Counted from the first letter of the stretch, positions 37,367-49,772 are shown. The stretch is 64,000 nucleotides of DNA from Scleromitrula shiraiana (GCA_028455995.1 JABELC010000004.1:682001-746000); one strand, 5' to 3'. Notes: a model not told the origin generated them from the sequence alone. A program made the numbers and translations.

Positions 37367-38941
37367 ATGGATGTTATTCGTCCTCGAAGGCCACATCACA
37401 AGAGTAGAACGGGATGTCTTCAATGTAAAGCAAGAAAAGTTAAGGTGCGCATTTGATTCCTTTTCATCCTATCTTCAATTCAATCTCCCAAGTAGTTTTT
37501 GGGAGAGAAGATTTTTATGTATGACTGTTTTGATTTTCATCTGGACGTTGAACACTTGATAACATAAATTAAATTTCAATGAAATTATTTGTTTGTCGAT
37601 CATATTTGTCAATTCTTGAGATCGAGTGCACTTATATTATGCGTTACTTTGTCTTTTGAGATTACAATTACTTATTGTTGAAAATAATACAAGTCTTGTA
37701 GCTAATGATCTAGAGGAAAAAAGTGTGATGAGAAGAAACCATCATGTCAAAAATGCCAAAGTTACGGTTCAGAATGTTCTTACTTACAGACTCATCCGAT
37801 AAAGAGTCTTCAAAGTCACGATCCTCCTCCACTTGATGCAACCATAAGAAAGTACTCAAAGTCACCCACACCTGTAGTACCCCCTAGAGTTGAGCAAAGT
37901 CCCACCTCACCCTTGTCAAACGCATCATCTGGTCCCTCATGCGCCTTCTCTATGTTAGATCTCGAACTTCTTCATTATTGGACCTTACATAGTTCATCGG
38001 AGTTTGTTGAATTTCCCACCGGGCAAGAACTGTTTCGTACCACCGTTGTTGAAATGGCTTTCGAGCATCCCTTTCTCATGCATGAGCTTTTGGCTTTGGC
38101 AGCTCTTCAATTGTCACATGTTCGACCCCATAAAGCTTTCCATTACTCACAAGCTTCAAGTTCTCATCTTGCTACCGCTCTTCGTTTATTTCAATCCGAG
38201 ATTTATCATCCGACGACTGAAAACTGTCACGCGATCTTCGCATTTACCACTACCATCTCCGTTTTTGCATGGTCAGTCCAGGACCAGAACATCCCCAACT
38301 ATTTATTTTTTGGACTAGATCCCTCCACTCCTCCTGAACTTGAAGACGTTTTCCCTCATTTTCACTGGGTGAGGTTATATCGAGGAGCAATTGCCGCCTT
38401 AAAAACTCAATTGCCCATACTCTCCGCCGGTCCTTTCAAAATTTTATTTGAACGATGGGATAAGGTTGGTGATCCGGAATACATACCACCACTCGATCCA
38501 ATTGATGATTCACACCTCTCATCACTCTATGCAGTATGGTCTGCTTCCTCTACATCTACACTCTCGGAATCTGAACGCAATCATCTAACTCACGCGCTTA
38601 ATATGTTAAGACGTACATTTGGTCTCTGGACATCTCACAAAGAACTCTCTCCTCAAAACGTGGTAATGAGTTGGTTTTCAATGATAGCCGATGAATTTGA
38701 AGCGATGCTAGCGAGGAAAACTAAGGAGGCTTTATTATTAGTAACTTATTATTGTGTTCTTTTGCATAAGATATCAGGTGTATCTTGGATGCGAGGAAAG
38801 GGTATCAATCTCTTGAAAAATATCTTAAATGTATTGGGACCGGGATATGAAGAATGGACCTCATGGCCGATTGAGATCGTGTTGGGCAGGGAATGGAGGG
38901 GTGGGAAGACTATGAGTGTGGATTTTATCAATGGTGCATAG
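37367..38941 (+). CDS. Zn2Cys6 fungal-type transcription factor (Upc2-like layout)
   Basis: Two exons, 37367-37444 and 37724-38941, separated by a 279-bp intron, give 431 residues. The intron falls inside the DNA-binding domain: exon 1 ends TGCLQCKARKVK and exon 2 opens CDEKKPSCQKCQSYGSECSY, giving the spacing C-x2-C-x6-C-x6-C-x2-C-x6-C of a binuclear zinc cluster. After a Ser/Pro-rich linker a ligand- or regulation-type domain begins at about 100 (DLELLHYWTLHSS, then MAFEHPFLMHELLALAALQL), the arrangement seen in sterol-uptake-control Upc2-like regulators. A nuclear DNA-binding role is clear; target genes are unknown. The start at 37367 gives the usual short basic segment (RPRRPHHKSR) before the first Cys. 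The upstream frame at 37161 lacks family features. Confidence 0.88.
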
Positions 38942-39349
38942 GTTGCTTGTTTTTGGGATTTATCCAATGGGTTGGTTGCATAGGTTAGGTGTGGGCGCTG
39001 ATGATACCATTTTCCTTGAAATCTTTATTTTTGTGTCGGCGTTGAATTAAGCAGTTTGGCATTTACAAGGAGGACGACGGAGTGGACTCTGTGAATAGAT
39101 GCGTACTGGTAGTAGATCCAAAGAAGATAAACAATACTATTGTTTTGCAAATAGAAAGATTGCGCTTCGTCTATCAATTGAGAGATAACCTCGTTAGAAC
39201 CTGCTGAGAAATCAGGTCTTAAAATGTATACCATTAACCCCAACGAACGCCATATACCCGCTATGCACTTCCCACGCCTCATTTCAAATAAGCCATTCCT
39301 ACCCATCAGCAATCCTTCCATGTATCCATCGAAACCATCCACAACCACC
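38942..39349. other. Convergent intergenic region
   Basis: Spacer between the ends of the Zn2Cys6 gene (+) and VPS60 (-). No feature recognised. Confidence 0.6.
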
Positions 39350-40126
39350 CTAACTCGCCGCCTCCTTGACCTCCCCAACCTTAGCCGGCGGCTCATCAAT
39401 AAAAGTCGGCACCTCATCCACCAAAAAACTCGGCGCACTCTCCCCAACACCCCCCCACCCCTCCAACTCCGCCTCCTCCCCCAGCGCCTCCAACTCCGCA
39501 TCCAACTCCGCCTCGTCCACCTCCTCCGGCACATCATAACTCCGACTAATACTCTCCTGGATGTCATTCCCCACATCCATCAGATCCGCCATCTCGTCCT
39601 GCATGCGCTCGATCTTATCGATATCGATCTTGCCATACTGTTTTTTAAGCGCCTTGTTGGTCGTCTTCATGGCGTCGACGGTCGTCATGACGTTTTGGAG
39701 ATTGTCCTGCATGAGGGCGGCTTGCTCCATGTTCCAGGACTGCTGCTGCAGCTGGTCGCGTTGGGATTCGTAGAGCTTGCGGCGTTGCAGGATCTTGAGG
39801 GCTTTTTGCTTGAGGGCGGTTTTGCCGGGGCCGTCGCGCATCTTGCTGAGTTTGGCTTGGTAGGTGGTTAGTTCGGCGTTGAGACTGGCGAGTTTGACGT
39901 CGATGCTGGAGACGCGGTTGTCGACCTGGTGTGGTGGTGGGGGTGTTAGTTGATTGTTTGTGGGTGGGGTATGGGATAGGTATGTTTTTTATGCTTGGGG
40001 GGGGGGAGACGGAGAGCTCTGGGATGAGGGGTGAGGGGTGGGTGGAATGAGGGGACATACATTTGAAATGGCGGAGTTGAGCGTAGGTTTTGGGGCGGAG
40101 GATTTTGCCCCAAATAATCTATTCAT
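39350..40126 (-). CDS. VPS60: ESCRT-III subunit VPS60/CHMP5
   Basis: Two exons, 40126-40061 and 39925-39350, with a 135-bp intron; 213 residues, close to the 219-229 typical of CHMP5/Vps60. The N terminus MNRLFGAKSSAPKP, the Snf7 core with KMRDGPGKTALKQKALKILQ and QQQSWNMEQAAL, and VDAMKTTNKALKKQYGKID are all characteristic. An acidic C-terminal helix region (EIQESISRSYD analogue, then DEAELDAELEALGEEAELEG) would bind Vta1/LIP5. The protein polymerises on endosomes and helps Vps4 recycling during multivesicular-body sorting. Codons are markedly G/C-ending compared with the neighbouring genes, and the intron contains a ten-base G run near 39999. Confidence 0.93.
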
Positions 40127-41637
40127 TTTGATTATTTCGATGAAAACGAGAAGTTGAGTTATATTTGATTATAATATTATGCGCAAAGAAGTAAACAGCT
40201 TGTTTGTGTAAATAAATGGTAGAATAATTGCCTTGTTGTTTGATGCCTTGGTATTTTATCGTCATTGGCTTCTCGCGTTTTGTGCACGGATCACTATACA
40301 GGTTTCGCGTAAATAGCTTGAAATGGTTAGGTAATTCGATGATCTGATGGAGGGGAAATATAGGTACAGTAGCTCGAGTAGTCCTGTAGGCTATAAATCT
40401 GGTACAAGATTTCATATGAGGCACACGGCACGTATGTGGACTGCCCTAATAATAAGTGAACAAGAATTATTTAGTTTCCACAGCAAAGTTGAAAAGTTGT
40501 TTATAACTTCTTTGTCATCATCCCCTACAGTAAGAGCCATCGCAAACCCCTGAAGCTTTCGATTCTAGAAAAGGTCCTTAAAGACCTATAATATAAGCTG
40601 TAATATACATTTTCTACAACATATGTGGATGACTTCAGCCTTATTAATGGTCTTTGTCTTTGACAAAGATATTTTGATGGCCCCTCTCGATCCATTAGAT
40701 GTTCTGCAGTCTAAAACCAAAGATATGGTGAGTATTGGGTGCGCCTTTCAAAGACCCAGTGCATCATTATCCTCTACGCATCTATACAAGGTCACTTGGA
40801 AGTAAATTTTCCTTCTTGGAAGGTAGATGCTGGTTTGGTTAGTTCTCGTCATATATCGTCATATGTAAAACACCATTCTCCAAAAATCAACAGTGAACAA
40901 ATCGAACTATTCAGATCGGATCCCTCATCTTTTCACAATACCAGCCTGCAAAAGAAACGACCCGCTCGCGCATGAGATATAGATCATTGATAGACCGGAT
41001 ACTATTGGCAGTGGGAACGGACATTCCACATAAATGATTCCAAAAACATATTGTATGAAGTACTTGAAATGTGTATCCAATGTTGTATGCTTTAGATTCT
41101 GGAAATTGAACCAATTTCTTATAAAAACAAATAAACAAATAGATGAAAAACAAATTTGTAGTTGTTGATGAGCAAGATATGGCAAGGCGTCATTGGATGA
41201 TATGGGAACAAAATGTCCAGATTCACTTTGAAATAGATGGAGAAAATTGATACAACTTTGAAGAAAAGACAGGTGGATTAAATAGGAAGTAGAAGAATTA
41301 ATAATGACTTCGAATTGAAACTATTGCACTGGCTTTTGTCATGTTTATCATCTACTATGCACTTACTATCTTTGTACTACTTACTATATATACAATAGTA
41401 GATGGAGTAGCTGAAGTAGCTGGAACTACATAGTATAAACAACTTTGATCTCAATAAAAACCAGAAAGAGGTTGGGTAGAGAGAAAAAGAGAGAGACCGA
41501 GCTGAGAAAAGCCTTGACCAAAGAAGAGAGGAAAAAGACCACACAGACCTTCCTACTAAAAACCCCCACTATACATAAAAAAACTCACTGACCAACTAAA
41601 GATAAATAATAAATCTAATGGTACTTCGTATCTAGGT

Positions 41638-41676
41638 CTGGTATCTGGTATCTGGTATCTGGTATCTGGTATCTAG
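41638..41676. repeat. 7-bp tandem repeat, TGGTATC
   Basis: Five to six units in perfect tandem. Confidence 0.9.
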
Positions 41677-42449
41677 ACCTGCGCAGGCTCATAGTATCAA
41701 CAATCGCGCACCTATCAATCGTGCTCTATTTCTACTGTACTCTACTGTATGTTGATTTATTAAATTTTTTACATACTTCCCATGTTGTCTTCTATACGGT
41801 TTTTTTTTATTAAGAAGCATGCCCTTCAAGAGAAATCGTATGGGTTAACTTGACGATTAACGATTCTCATTACTTCATGTCCATTTCTTACATACATACA
41901 AAGTACCTACATACAGTCACATACAGTAGTAGTTCTCATCCATCCATCCATCCATCCTTTCATCCTTCAAATAAGAGATACTTCTTATCCCACCTCAAAG
42001 ATTTAAATATTTACTATTAAATATTTACTACTTATAGTAATCATACCTAAAAGTATTGAGTGGCACTGTCATTGCACAATCTGACAACTTATTATAATTA
42101 TAATTATTATTATTATTATTTCAATCTCTCCAGCCTTCAAGTTTTCTAAGTTTACTCGACCCTTACCCTACCTGCTAAAGACGCTTACGGAATAGAGGGT
42201 TCTCGGTCATCCATCCATTTTCAACTTTGGTTCATTATCTATCTACTACTCCACCTCCACCTCCACTTCCACTTCCACCACTCCATCTTCAGAAATTCCT
42301 ACCCAATACCCAAAGAGATACCATTGTATGTATAATAACAAATATCAATTGAGATATAATCAATCTTTTTGTATGTGATACCCATTATACCCTCGTTCTA
42401 TTCTTATATTCAGTATCATCATATTACAACTTTACACCTAGCAACAGCA

Positions 42450-42512
42450 TCATCATCATCATCATCATCTTCTTCTTCTTCTTCTTCTTCTTCCTTCTTC
42501 TTCCTTCTTCGT
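42450..42512. repeat. CAT then CTT trinucleotide arrays
   Basis: Seven CAT units followed directly by about eight CTT units, then CCTTCTT variants. Confidence 0.85.
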
Positions 42513-42983
42513 CGTCTTTGGGATTTAAATGCATGACTTGCACTGCGCAAGGTTGAATATGCGCCCAATCTTTGAAACATTCATGTTCGCCCATATTTAC
42601 ACATTATTCACCGACTACTAGGTGGTCATTAACATTTACATTATTATACACTTGAAGGTCAACAATTATACTAATTCATCATATTTTTAATACAATTATA
42701 GTCTCATTCACATTCACGATCATTTGAATCTTCACGAATCACGATATACAATTCATAGAACTGGATTTTAAAGAACCTGCGGGCGCGAATCATTTTTCAA
42801 TCTGTTACCATCACCAACCATTTTTTCATTGTGGGGAAGAGACATACATCATATCTGCGGCTCTCATTTAGCGACTTGACTCGCATGATCAACCTCAAGA
42901 AACAGAGAATTTTCAGAAATAATATAAATCTTGATCTACCACCTTATACCGGGTGGCAGGCGAGCGCTGTTACATAAATCATC

Positions 42984-45900
42984 ATGTTTTGGCGTTTCGG
43001 CGGATACGCCAATATCTCCACCATCGATACCATCCTCGATAAAGAAAATGTTACTCTAGAAGAATTACTGGACGAGAGTGATCTCATACAAGAGTTAAAA
43101 CAACATAATTCGAAGTTGATCGAATATCTGCGAGAGGATAAAACTTTGGAGAGGCTGCTAGAATACGTTGTGGCCCCCAAGTTAGAAACTATCGCATCTG
43201 AGGATCCCGAGGCTACAAAAGATACGCCAACTTCACCCGATTCGAAAGCCAAAGAACACTCCATCTCACTTTCTCGGTTACCCAACGAAGATGACGATGA
43301 AGAAAAGGAAAAGAAACGCAATCGTTATGCATACGTTGCGGCTGAGGTTTTGTCCTCGGACAACTGGTCAATATGTGAGGCTTTGATGGAAAACCAAGCT
43401 CTGTTACGCAAGTTTTGGGATTTTTTGAAGCTCCCCGCTCCTTTAGATCCTCTTCAAGCTAGTTATTTTACAAAGGTGAATGAGGCACTTCTTGATAGGA
43501 AGACGGAGGAGATGCTTGATCTATTTAAATCAATCGAGTGGGCCGTCAAGAATATACTTCAACATGTGGATTCTCCTATGATTATGGATCTTCTTTTGAA
43601 AATTATCAGTTTGGAAAAGGCCGAGGGAGGACAAGGCATCGTAGATGTATATAATCCTAATCCCCTGCATTCGATGATTTGGCTAACAGTTGGCACAGTG
43701 GCTTCACTCTCAAGATTTAATGCCAATTCTTCTTTCTTTCCTATCTTCAGAACATAGCTGGGCAACGCAGACCTCGGCAGGAGACTTTCTCAAGGCAATC
43801 ATCACTATTTCAGCTAATGCCTCACAAAATGAACAATCTTGCATAGGTCCGAATGAGCTTACTCGACAGTTAGTGTCACAGCAATGTATCGAAAAGCTTA
43901 TATCTGATATGCTGAAGGGTGGAAACCCCTTGACAGTTGGAGTTGGAATTATTATTGAAGTCATTCGAAAGAACAATTCTGATTACGACCCTGAAGTTGG
44001 AGCCGAGGCAAACGCTGTTCCATCCAGCCGGGATCCTATATATCTAGGAACACTTCTACGAATGTTCGCACAACATGTTCCTGATTTCATGGATCTTATC
44101 CTCAGTCCTAATCATACTGTTGGGGGAGGCGATGGTCCTGTGACAGTTCAAAGGAAAGAGTTGAATGCTGCATTCAGAGGGAAGATAGAACCTCTCGGTT
44201 TTGACAGATTTAAGACATGCGAACTCATGGCCGAGCTTTTACACTGTAGTAATATGGGCCTACTAAATGAAATTGGCAGCGAAGAATTTGTAAAGGCCAG
44301 AGATCAAGAACGTGAAAGACTGAAGGCCGAAGGCAAACTAAATGTCTTACCTAATGGTTTGGGTTCAGAAGATGATTTAACGATGAAATCTCCTCAAACT
44401 AGACTTGGCTCGCCTGATGGATCTAGGAAACTGGAGGTCCAAAATGCTTCTGATGACGACGGGTTCGAAGAAGTGACGCACTCCGCAGATGACGACACTA
44501 AAGATGACTTTGATGAGAAACTTGAATCGGAGGAAAGCCTTCTTAATGCGGCACAACCACCTATTTCTTTCCTTGATAAGGATGACGAAGAATTTGTCGA
44601 TGAACCTTTGAGCTCACCTAGACTTCAACCCACTACTGACGATCATATTCTGGAGCCAGAAATGACTGTTCTTCCACTCTCTCCCACCAAAGAGCTCTCA
44701 CAACAAGTCGGATCTTTAGCATTTGATGAGGATACAGCGATGCCTTCTCCACCATCATATGTTGATGCCAACAATTATGACGACATTGAAGGATCTTCCG
44801 AAGGGTCTCATAAGCATACCCCAGACTCTTTAGACGATTCAATTGATGGCCCTCAATCGGAGTCGAGCGAGAGACCTGAGACCGCAACTCACGAAACTTC
44901 TGAAGCCGAAATTTCTGAGGTATTTGCCCACCCAGAAGACACTCCTGCTCCATTATTTGCCAAGAAATCACAATCTACTGCAGAGGGTCTTGCGCCACCA
45001 GCTGCTCTATCTGGCGATGGGAACTCCAGTATAGAAAACGTCGATACCACCATGGGTGACGCTGGAGATAGTTCCAATTCCGTATTGATGGGCAACATTG
45101 AAGAACATCATCATGACACTACCATGGAGATCTCAAGTGCGCCTGTGGTTGGTGATTATCTCAAAATGCAATTTGTGGAACATAAGGTTGTACCAACTAT
45201 TCTAGTAAGTTTTGTTAAATCCAATTCATTTTTAAGAGTATGAATTGACCAATGCAGGATTTCTTCTTTCGATTTCCCTGGAACAATTTCCTACATAACG
45301 TCGTGTACGATGTTGTACAGCAAGTATTTAATGGACCCATGGACCGTGGTTTCAACCGGTCACTTGCGGTTGACCTATTTGAAACAGGAGAAATCACAAT
45401 GCGAATTGTTGATGGTCAGAAAAAGAGCGACGAGGCACAAGAGAAGAATAAGATGCGGCTTGGCTATATGGGTCATTTGACGTTAATCGCGGAAGAGGTT
45501 GTTAAATTCACAGAAAGACATCCCCCAGAGCTCCTATCAGAATCCGTGTTGGAGAGAGTTATGAATGGTGACTGGATCACATATGTGGAGGTTACTCTAG
45601 CTGAAACACGAGAACGTGACAATGCCATCCTTGGTGGCGTCAGACCAGATATGGCAGTAGGTCCACGGCAAGCAGTTATAAATGCGGTCAACGCAGCCAA
45701 TAATTTCCCGAATACATCATCCGCCTTAGCTGACGCAGGTCTCAATGGTTCAACTGGTCTTGATAGCATTGATCTTGCCAATGGTGGTGGGAATGGCAAT
45801 AGCTTTATCGCTGGAGGGACGTTATTGAGTGGCTTTGGAAGTTCTAGCGATGAAGAAGACGACGAAATGGATGAAGATAATGATGAAGAAGGGAAAAATG

Positions 45901-46067
45901 CTAGCGGTAGTACAACGGTTGAAGTGGGTCCTTCTGTTCCTCCCTCAGCCCCCAATCTTGATAAACTCGACGATGAACTAGACGTCGATTATGAATATCT
46001 GGAACAGCTCGATCGAGAATCCCCTCTATTTCCTCAAGAAACAAGCGAGGATACCGATCGTGACTGA
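42984..46067 (+). CDS. SAPS-domain protein (Sit4/PP6-type phosphatase regulatory subunit)
   Basis: Three exons: 42984-43646, 43699-45204 and 45258-46067, giving 992 residues. The first intron is only 52 bp and has a textbook branch site (GGCTAAC). The N terminus MFWRFGGYANISTIDTILDK and LLEYVVAPKLE are diagnostic. The SAPS core continues with EHSWATQTSAGDFLKAIITI, GNPLTVGVGIIIEVIRKNNS and, after an acidic, disordered insert (about 460-720), FFFRFPWNNFLHNVVYDVVQ. SAPS proteins (yeast Sap155/185/190, S. pombe Ekc1) bind the catalytic subunit of Sit4/PP6 and direct it in G1 progression and nutrient signalling. The tail ends with acidic runs (SSDEEDDEMDEDNDEEGK). The stop at 46067 may not be the real end, because a further coding exon seems to lie at 46588-47087. 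Confidence 0.93.
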
Positions 46068-46587
46068 ATCTAACTTTCAATGAACATTTTAAATGTTTGA
46101 TTGATTTATTTCCCTCCTATTTCCTGTACAGTGCAGACTTTTTGGCGTCTTTTGTTCATGAACAACATCACAAGTGGCGTTTTTAGATTATTGGGGCTTG
46201 CTGTTTCTAGCTTCATAAATTTAGAAGTTATAATGCTGTCATGGAATGAGGAGTAGTGTTGAAGTTTCTCTTCCACAAAATGGAGGAGAAAGGGATTCAA
46301 ATTTCATACAAACTTAAATATCGGTTTCTTAAATGAAGGTGGTAGTGGCTGTGATGTTGATCTATTGAATGATGAATAGAATCCAAAAGTTGCTCGTTGA
46401 GCATGCTCCCTAGTGGCTGAGCCAGTTCATAATTATTATCTGAGCTATTATCTAGTTATCATTTATCAGTCTGATTTGATGCACTATTTGCCTTCCTTGC
46501 ATTTGCTAATATTGCTAAACTAGTTCTCCCGCTACATAACTACTTCTTCAACTACAACCTCCACTTCTGAACTCTCGCCCCCTTCAG

Positions 46588-47087
46588 CACCGCCGCCGCC
46601 TCCTCCACCTCTCAATATTCCACCTAGTCGTGCCAGGAGACAATTGGCGGCAAGGCTAGCCTTACACAGTAAGCAGAAATCGTTGAATGGGGAGAAGGAA
46701 GGAGAGAAGGAGGAGAGGGACATCAATCCTTTTAAGGTGGACGGTGAAGATGATGATGACGAAGATGGGAACAGTAGTGATGAGGAATATGGGAGAAGCG
46801 GATTCGATCGAGGATTTGACGACAACTTTGATGATGATGATGATGATGACATTGGAGTTAGTGCTACAAGAGAGGCAAAGAGACGGACGAGTCTCGAAGA
46901 TGATGACGAGGTAGATGGAATTGGAGAGGGAGGAGTGGTGCATGTGGGAATGGTGGAGGAAATTGAGGAGGAGAATGATAAAGGAAAGAGTGGTGTAGGT
47001 GCTGATGATGGGGAGGGTGATGGCGAATTGGTTGAGATTCAACATGCAGAAATGCAGGGTGTAGAGGGTGTTGCTACCAAGGATTAA
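46588..47087 (+). CDS. Acidic coding segment without its own start; possible last exon of the SAPS gene
   Basis: An open frame runs from about 46524 to 47087 with no usable ATG near its left end, so it must be reached by splicing. The product begins with a Pro run and LNIPPSRARRQLAARLALHS, then becomes strongly acidic (a run of seven Asp coded near 46832-46852, EEIEEEND) and ends EGVATKD. A good pyrimidine-rich acceptor (CGCCCCCTTCAG, ending 46587) opens it in the right phase. A GTGACT donor at 46060, seven bases before the SAPS stop codon, is in matching phase. Joining them would remove a 528-bp intron and extend SAPS to about 1156 residues. The donor is not a strong consensus. Alternatively this is the end of a separate gene whose first exon I cannot see. 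Confidence 0.45.
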
Positions 47088-48120
47088 GCAGCCATTACTG
47101 GATAGGTGTGATGGAACTGGCCTGGCTGGGTTGGGTTGGTATGGTATATGATATGGCACGGGACGGAACGGGATGGGATGGGGAATTCAGGGAGAGAGAT
47201 GGATGGATGTACGATATTATGTGAGACGTCGAAATGATGGATGGCTGGATGAATGAATGGATGGACGAATGGATGTAACGACAAGAAATGGAGTTTTTTC
47301 CATGAAATTTCTTCGAAGCTACGGCTTGGAGATCTTGTTGATTTAATTGGATTGGATGTTATGTTACGTGGTGTTGTGTATAGTAAGTTTCGATACGTAT
47401 CTATCTATCTAGGGAAATGTTGATTACACAGAGAGAGATTTGGGAATACAGTTCTTTCTTCTCAAGACAGGTAGGGCAAACAGCATTTCTATTTCATTAT
47501 TCGTATAAGGGGAAGCTAGAGATGGTAGAGGGGATTCGGGGGGAAATACTTGCCATACGCAGGCCCATACCAATATTCTCATGGTATGGGTCCTATTTAA
47601 GTGCAAGAAGATTGATCATCTTACTACTATTTGGACTGGTTACTCACCGTGGCATTCTATTCTCTTTTGTTAGAGGGTGGTGGATGTTATGGTCCATATA
47701 TTTTGTCTACATTTTTCTGTTCTTTTTTCTTCTTCTTTTGAGCCAGTAGGACTTTTATTTTCAATGGATGGGGGGGGGGAAGGGGGTTTTTTGGCTTCAG
47801 CTTAAGTTGCAATGTGCATATATTATCATTGGCCTAGGTCCAAAATCGCCAGCTGTGGAGGGGTTAGAGGCAGCGGAAGCAGTTTCATCGCCAATATCAA
47901 AGGTTGCCGACGTAATGAGTAAGTATCAGAGAATGCTCGTGGTAGTAATCATGATGGTACTAGTATCCGATCTAGAACTCCCCATTTCTGTGATATACTA
48001 GTACCCTTCTTTCTTATTTCTCCGTGTACATCATTTCAAGTTTCTTCATATGGATTTCTACGCATATGAAGATTCACTGGCACTTATAGTCCGGGCAACA
48101 AAATGCCAGTGGGTGGGGTT
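47088..48120. other. Intergenic, nothing recognised
   Basis: Follows the acidic segment. G-rich on the + strand at first (GGGATGG, GATGGATGG near 47165-47275). Frames at 47417-48001 show no family features and are probably chance. Confidence 0.55.
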
Positions 48121-49772
48121 TTTTTTTCAATCGTGATATAAATCAATTTGGTTATAAATCTCTTAATTCAAGCTACTAGCTTTTGTCTGATGATACTAGT
48201 ACTAGTATAAAAGATCTCTAAATACTATAACTTGAAGACTCGGATGAATAATATACTGAAACTTGAAGGACAAAAATCAAAAATCAAAAATCAAAAATCA
48301 TTATTTATCAAACGGGTAGTTACTATGATACTAGGTATTTTATTACTTGGAACTTGAAAAAAAAAGTAAAGTAATTCATAAAAATAAATATTTTATATTT
48401 TCAATCATTAAAATAATTTGAACTTTAAATTTATAATATAGTACTACTAGTAGTAGCACTAGTAAATCACGATGATAATATAATAATTAAAAGTTATAAT
48501 TTAAAAATATTTTCAATATATTCAATATAGTAGGAGTAACTTGAAATGATTTATATATAATAAATTAAGATTTCAAAATATTTAATATACTAGTAGAGAT
48601 TCAAGTTGTCAGAATTTATATTCAAAAAATTAAATTTAGAGTATTGATTTTAATCAACTTGAAATTATATATTTATATATTCAAATAGTAGTATTTATAA
48701 AACATTTAAAAAAAATATTAAAAAATTTTTTAATTATCATATTGATTAATTTTTATATTTTTTAAATTTAACTTCAAGTTGTTGAACTTGATTAAATATA
48801 TTTAATTAATATCATTTTAAAATAAAAACTTGAATGATAAATATATTTTTAGAGTTTAAATATATAAAAACTTGAAGTTGAATAAAGTATGATAATTAAT
48901 AATATTTAAAATTTTATCAAGTTATGATAGTAAGTAGTAGTAAGATAACTTGAAGATACTACTAGTATATTAAATAATTTTTTATTTAAAAATTTATAGT
49001 ATTTTAATATATTAAATAAAATTAAGATTCAAGTTTCAACTTGAAATATACTATTAATTAACTTGAATATATAGAGATGATAGTATATAAAATATTGAAT
49101 TTTATTATGATATTGTTATTGTAAAATTCATATTATATTATAGAATAGATTAAATTATGAATTTTATATGCTCAAGTTATTAAAATTATAAAATTATGAT
49201 TATTGATTGATTTTTAATTACAGTGACCCATAACATATATTTAAGCGAATAATGCGAACTCATACCTTGAGATGCTTGATATAAAAGTTCAATTTATATT
49301 TGAATAATTAGATCTAAAATATTAATTTTAATAAGATAATGCATTTATATATTGTATTTATAAAATAAAAAATTGATTTGAAGATTAAAAGATTTTTTTA
49401 ATTATTAATTAATTTTTATATTTTTTTGATTTTAATTTTGTTAAATATATTTAATATTATTTTAAAATAAAAATGATAAAAATATTTTTAGAGTTCAAAT
49501 ATATAAAAAATTAAATAAAGTATAATTAATAATGTTTAAAATTTTGTTTATAAATAATAAAAGATATATTAAATGATTTTTTATTTAAAAATTTATATTT
49601 TAATATGTTTAATAAAATCAAGGTTTATATAATTATATAAAGATAATATATAAAATATTGAATTTTATTATAATATTATTATTATAGAATTTATATTATA
49701 TTATAAATCAAATTATAAATTCTTTATTTTATTAAAATTATAGAATTATAATTGTTAATTGATTTTTAATTA
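48121..49772. repeat. Extremely AT-rich block with two diverged direct repeats
   Basis: Base composition is overwhelmingly A/T with no coding frame. Two direct copies can be aligned by eye: copy A 48610-49220 (about 611 bp) and copy B 49289-49772 (about 484 bp), separated by a less AT-rich spacer. Shared landmarks include TTTATTTAAAAATTTATA, AAAATATTGAATTTTATTAT and the right end GATTTTTAATTA. Copy A contains many short extra pieces, mostly containing CTTGAA/TTCAAG or TAGTAG/ACTAGT, that copy B lacks. The composition suggests repeat-induced point mutation or an AT-isochore, but no transposon frame survives. Confidence 0.8.

Larger units (their letters stand above)
40127..42983. other. Long divergent intergenic region
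   Basis: 2.9 kb upstream of both VPS60 (-) and the SAPS gene (+). No conserved frame; the frames at 40623-40975 show no family motif. Contains GGTATCT (41638-41676), CCAT (about 41939-41957), CAT and CTT arrays (42450-42512). A CT-rich stretch near 42480 may belong to the SAPS promoter. Confidence 0.6.

Noticed and set aside
39025..39576. 183-residue Arg/Met/Trp-rich frame on the minus strand and a 215-residue frame on the plus strand (39224-39871)
   Set aside because: Both are shadows of the VPS60 exon in other frames.
40623..40975. Two overlapping plus-strand frames possibly forming a small gene upstream of SAPS
   Set aside because: No family features, and no splice arrangement gives a convincing protein.
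47417..48001. Two overlapping frames of 110 and 77 residues that could be small membrane proteins
   Set aside because: Hydrophobic stretches come from T-rich DNA; no family motif, no intron signals, no sensible start context.
48121..49772. Mitochondrial DNA insertion (NUMT)
   Set aside because: AT content is suggestive, but no mitochondrial gene, tRNA or conserved intron sequence is recognisable.
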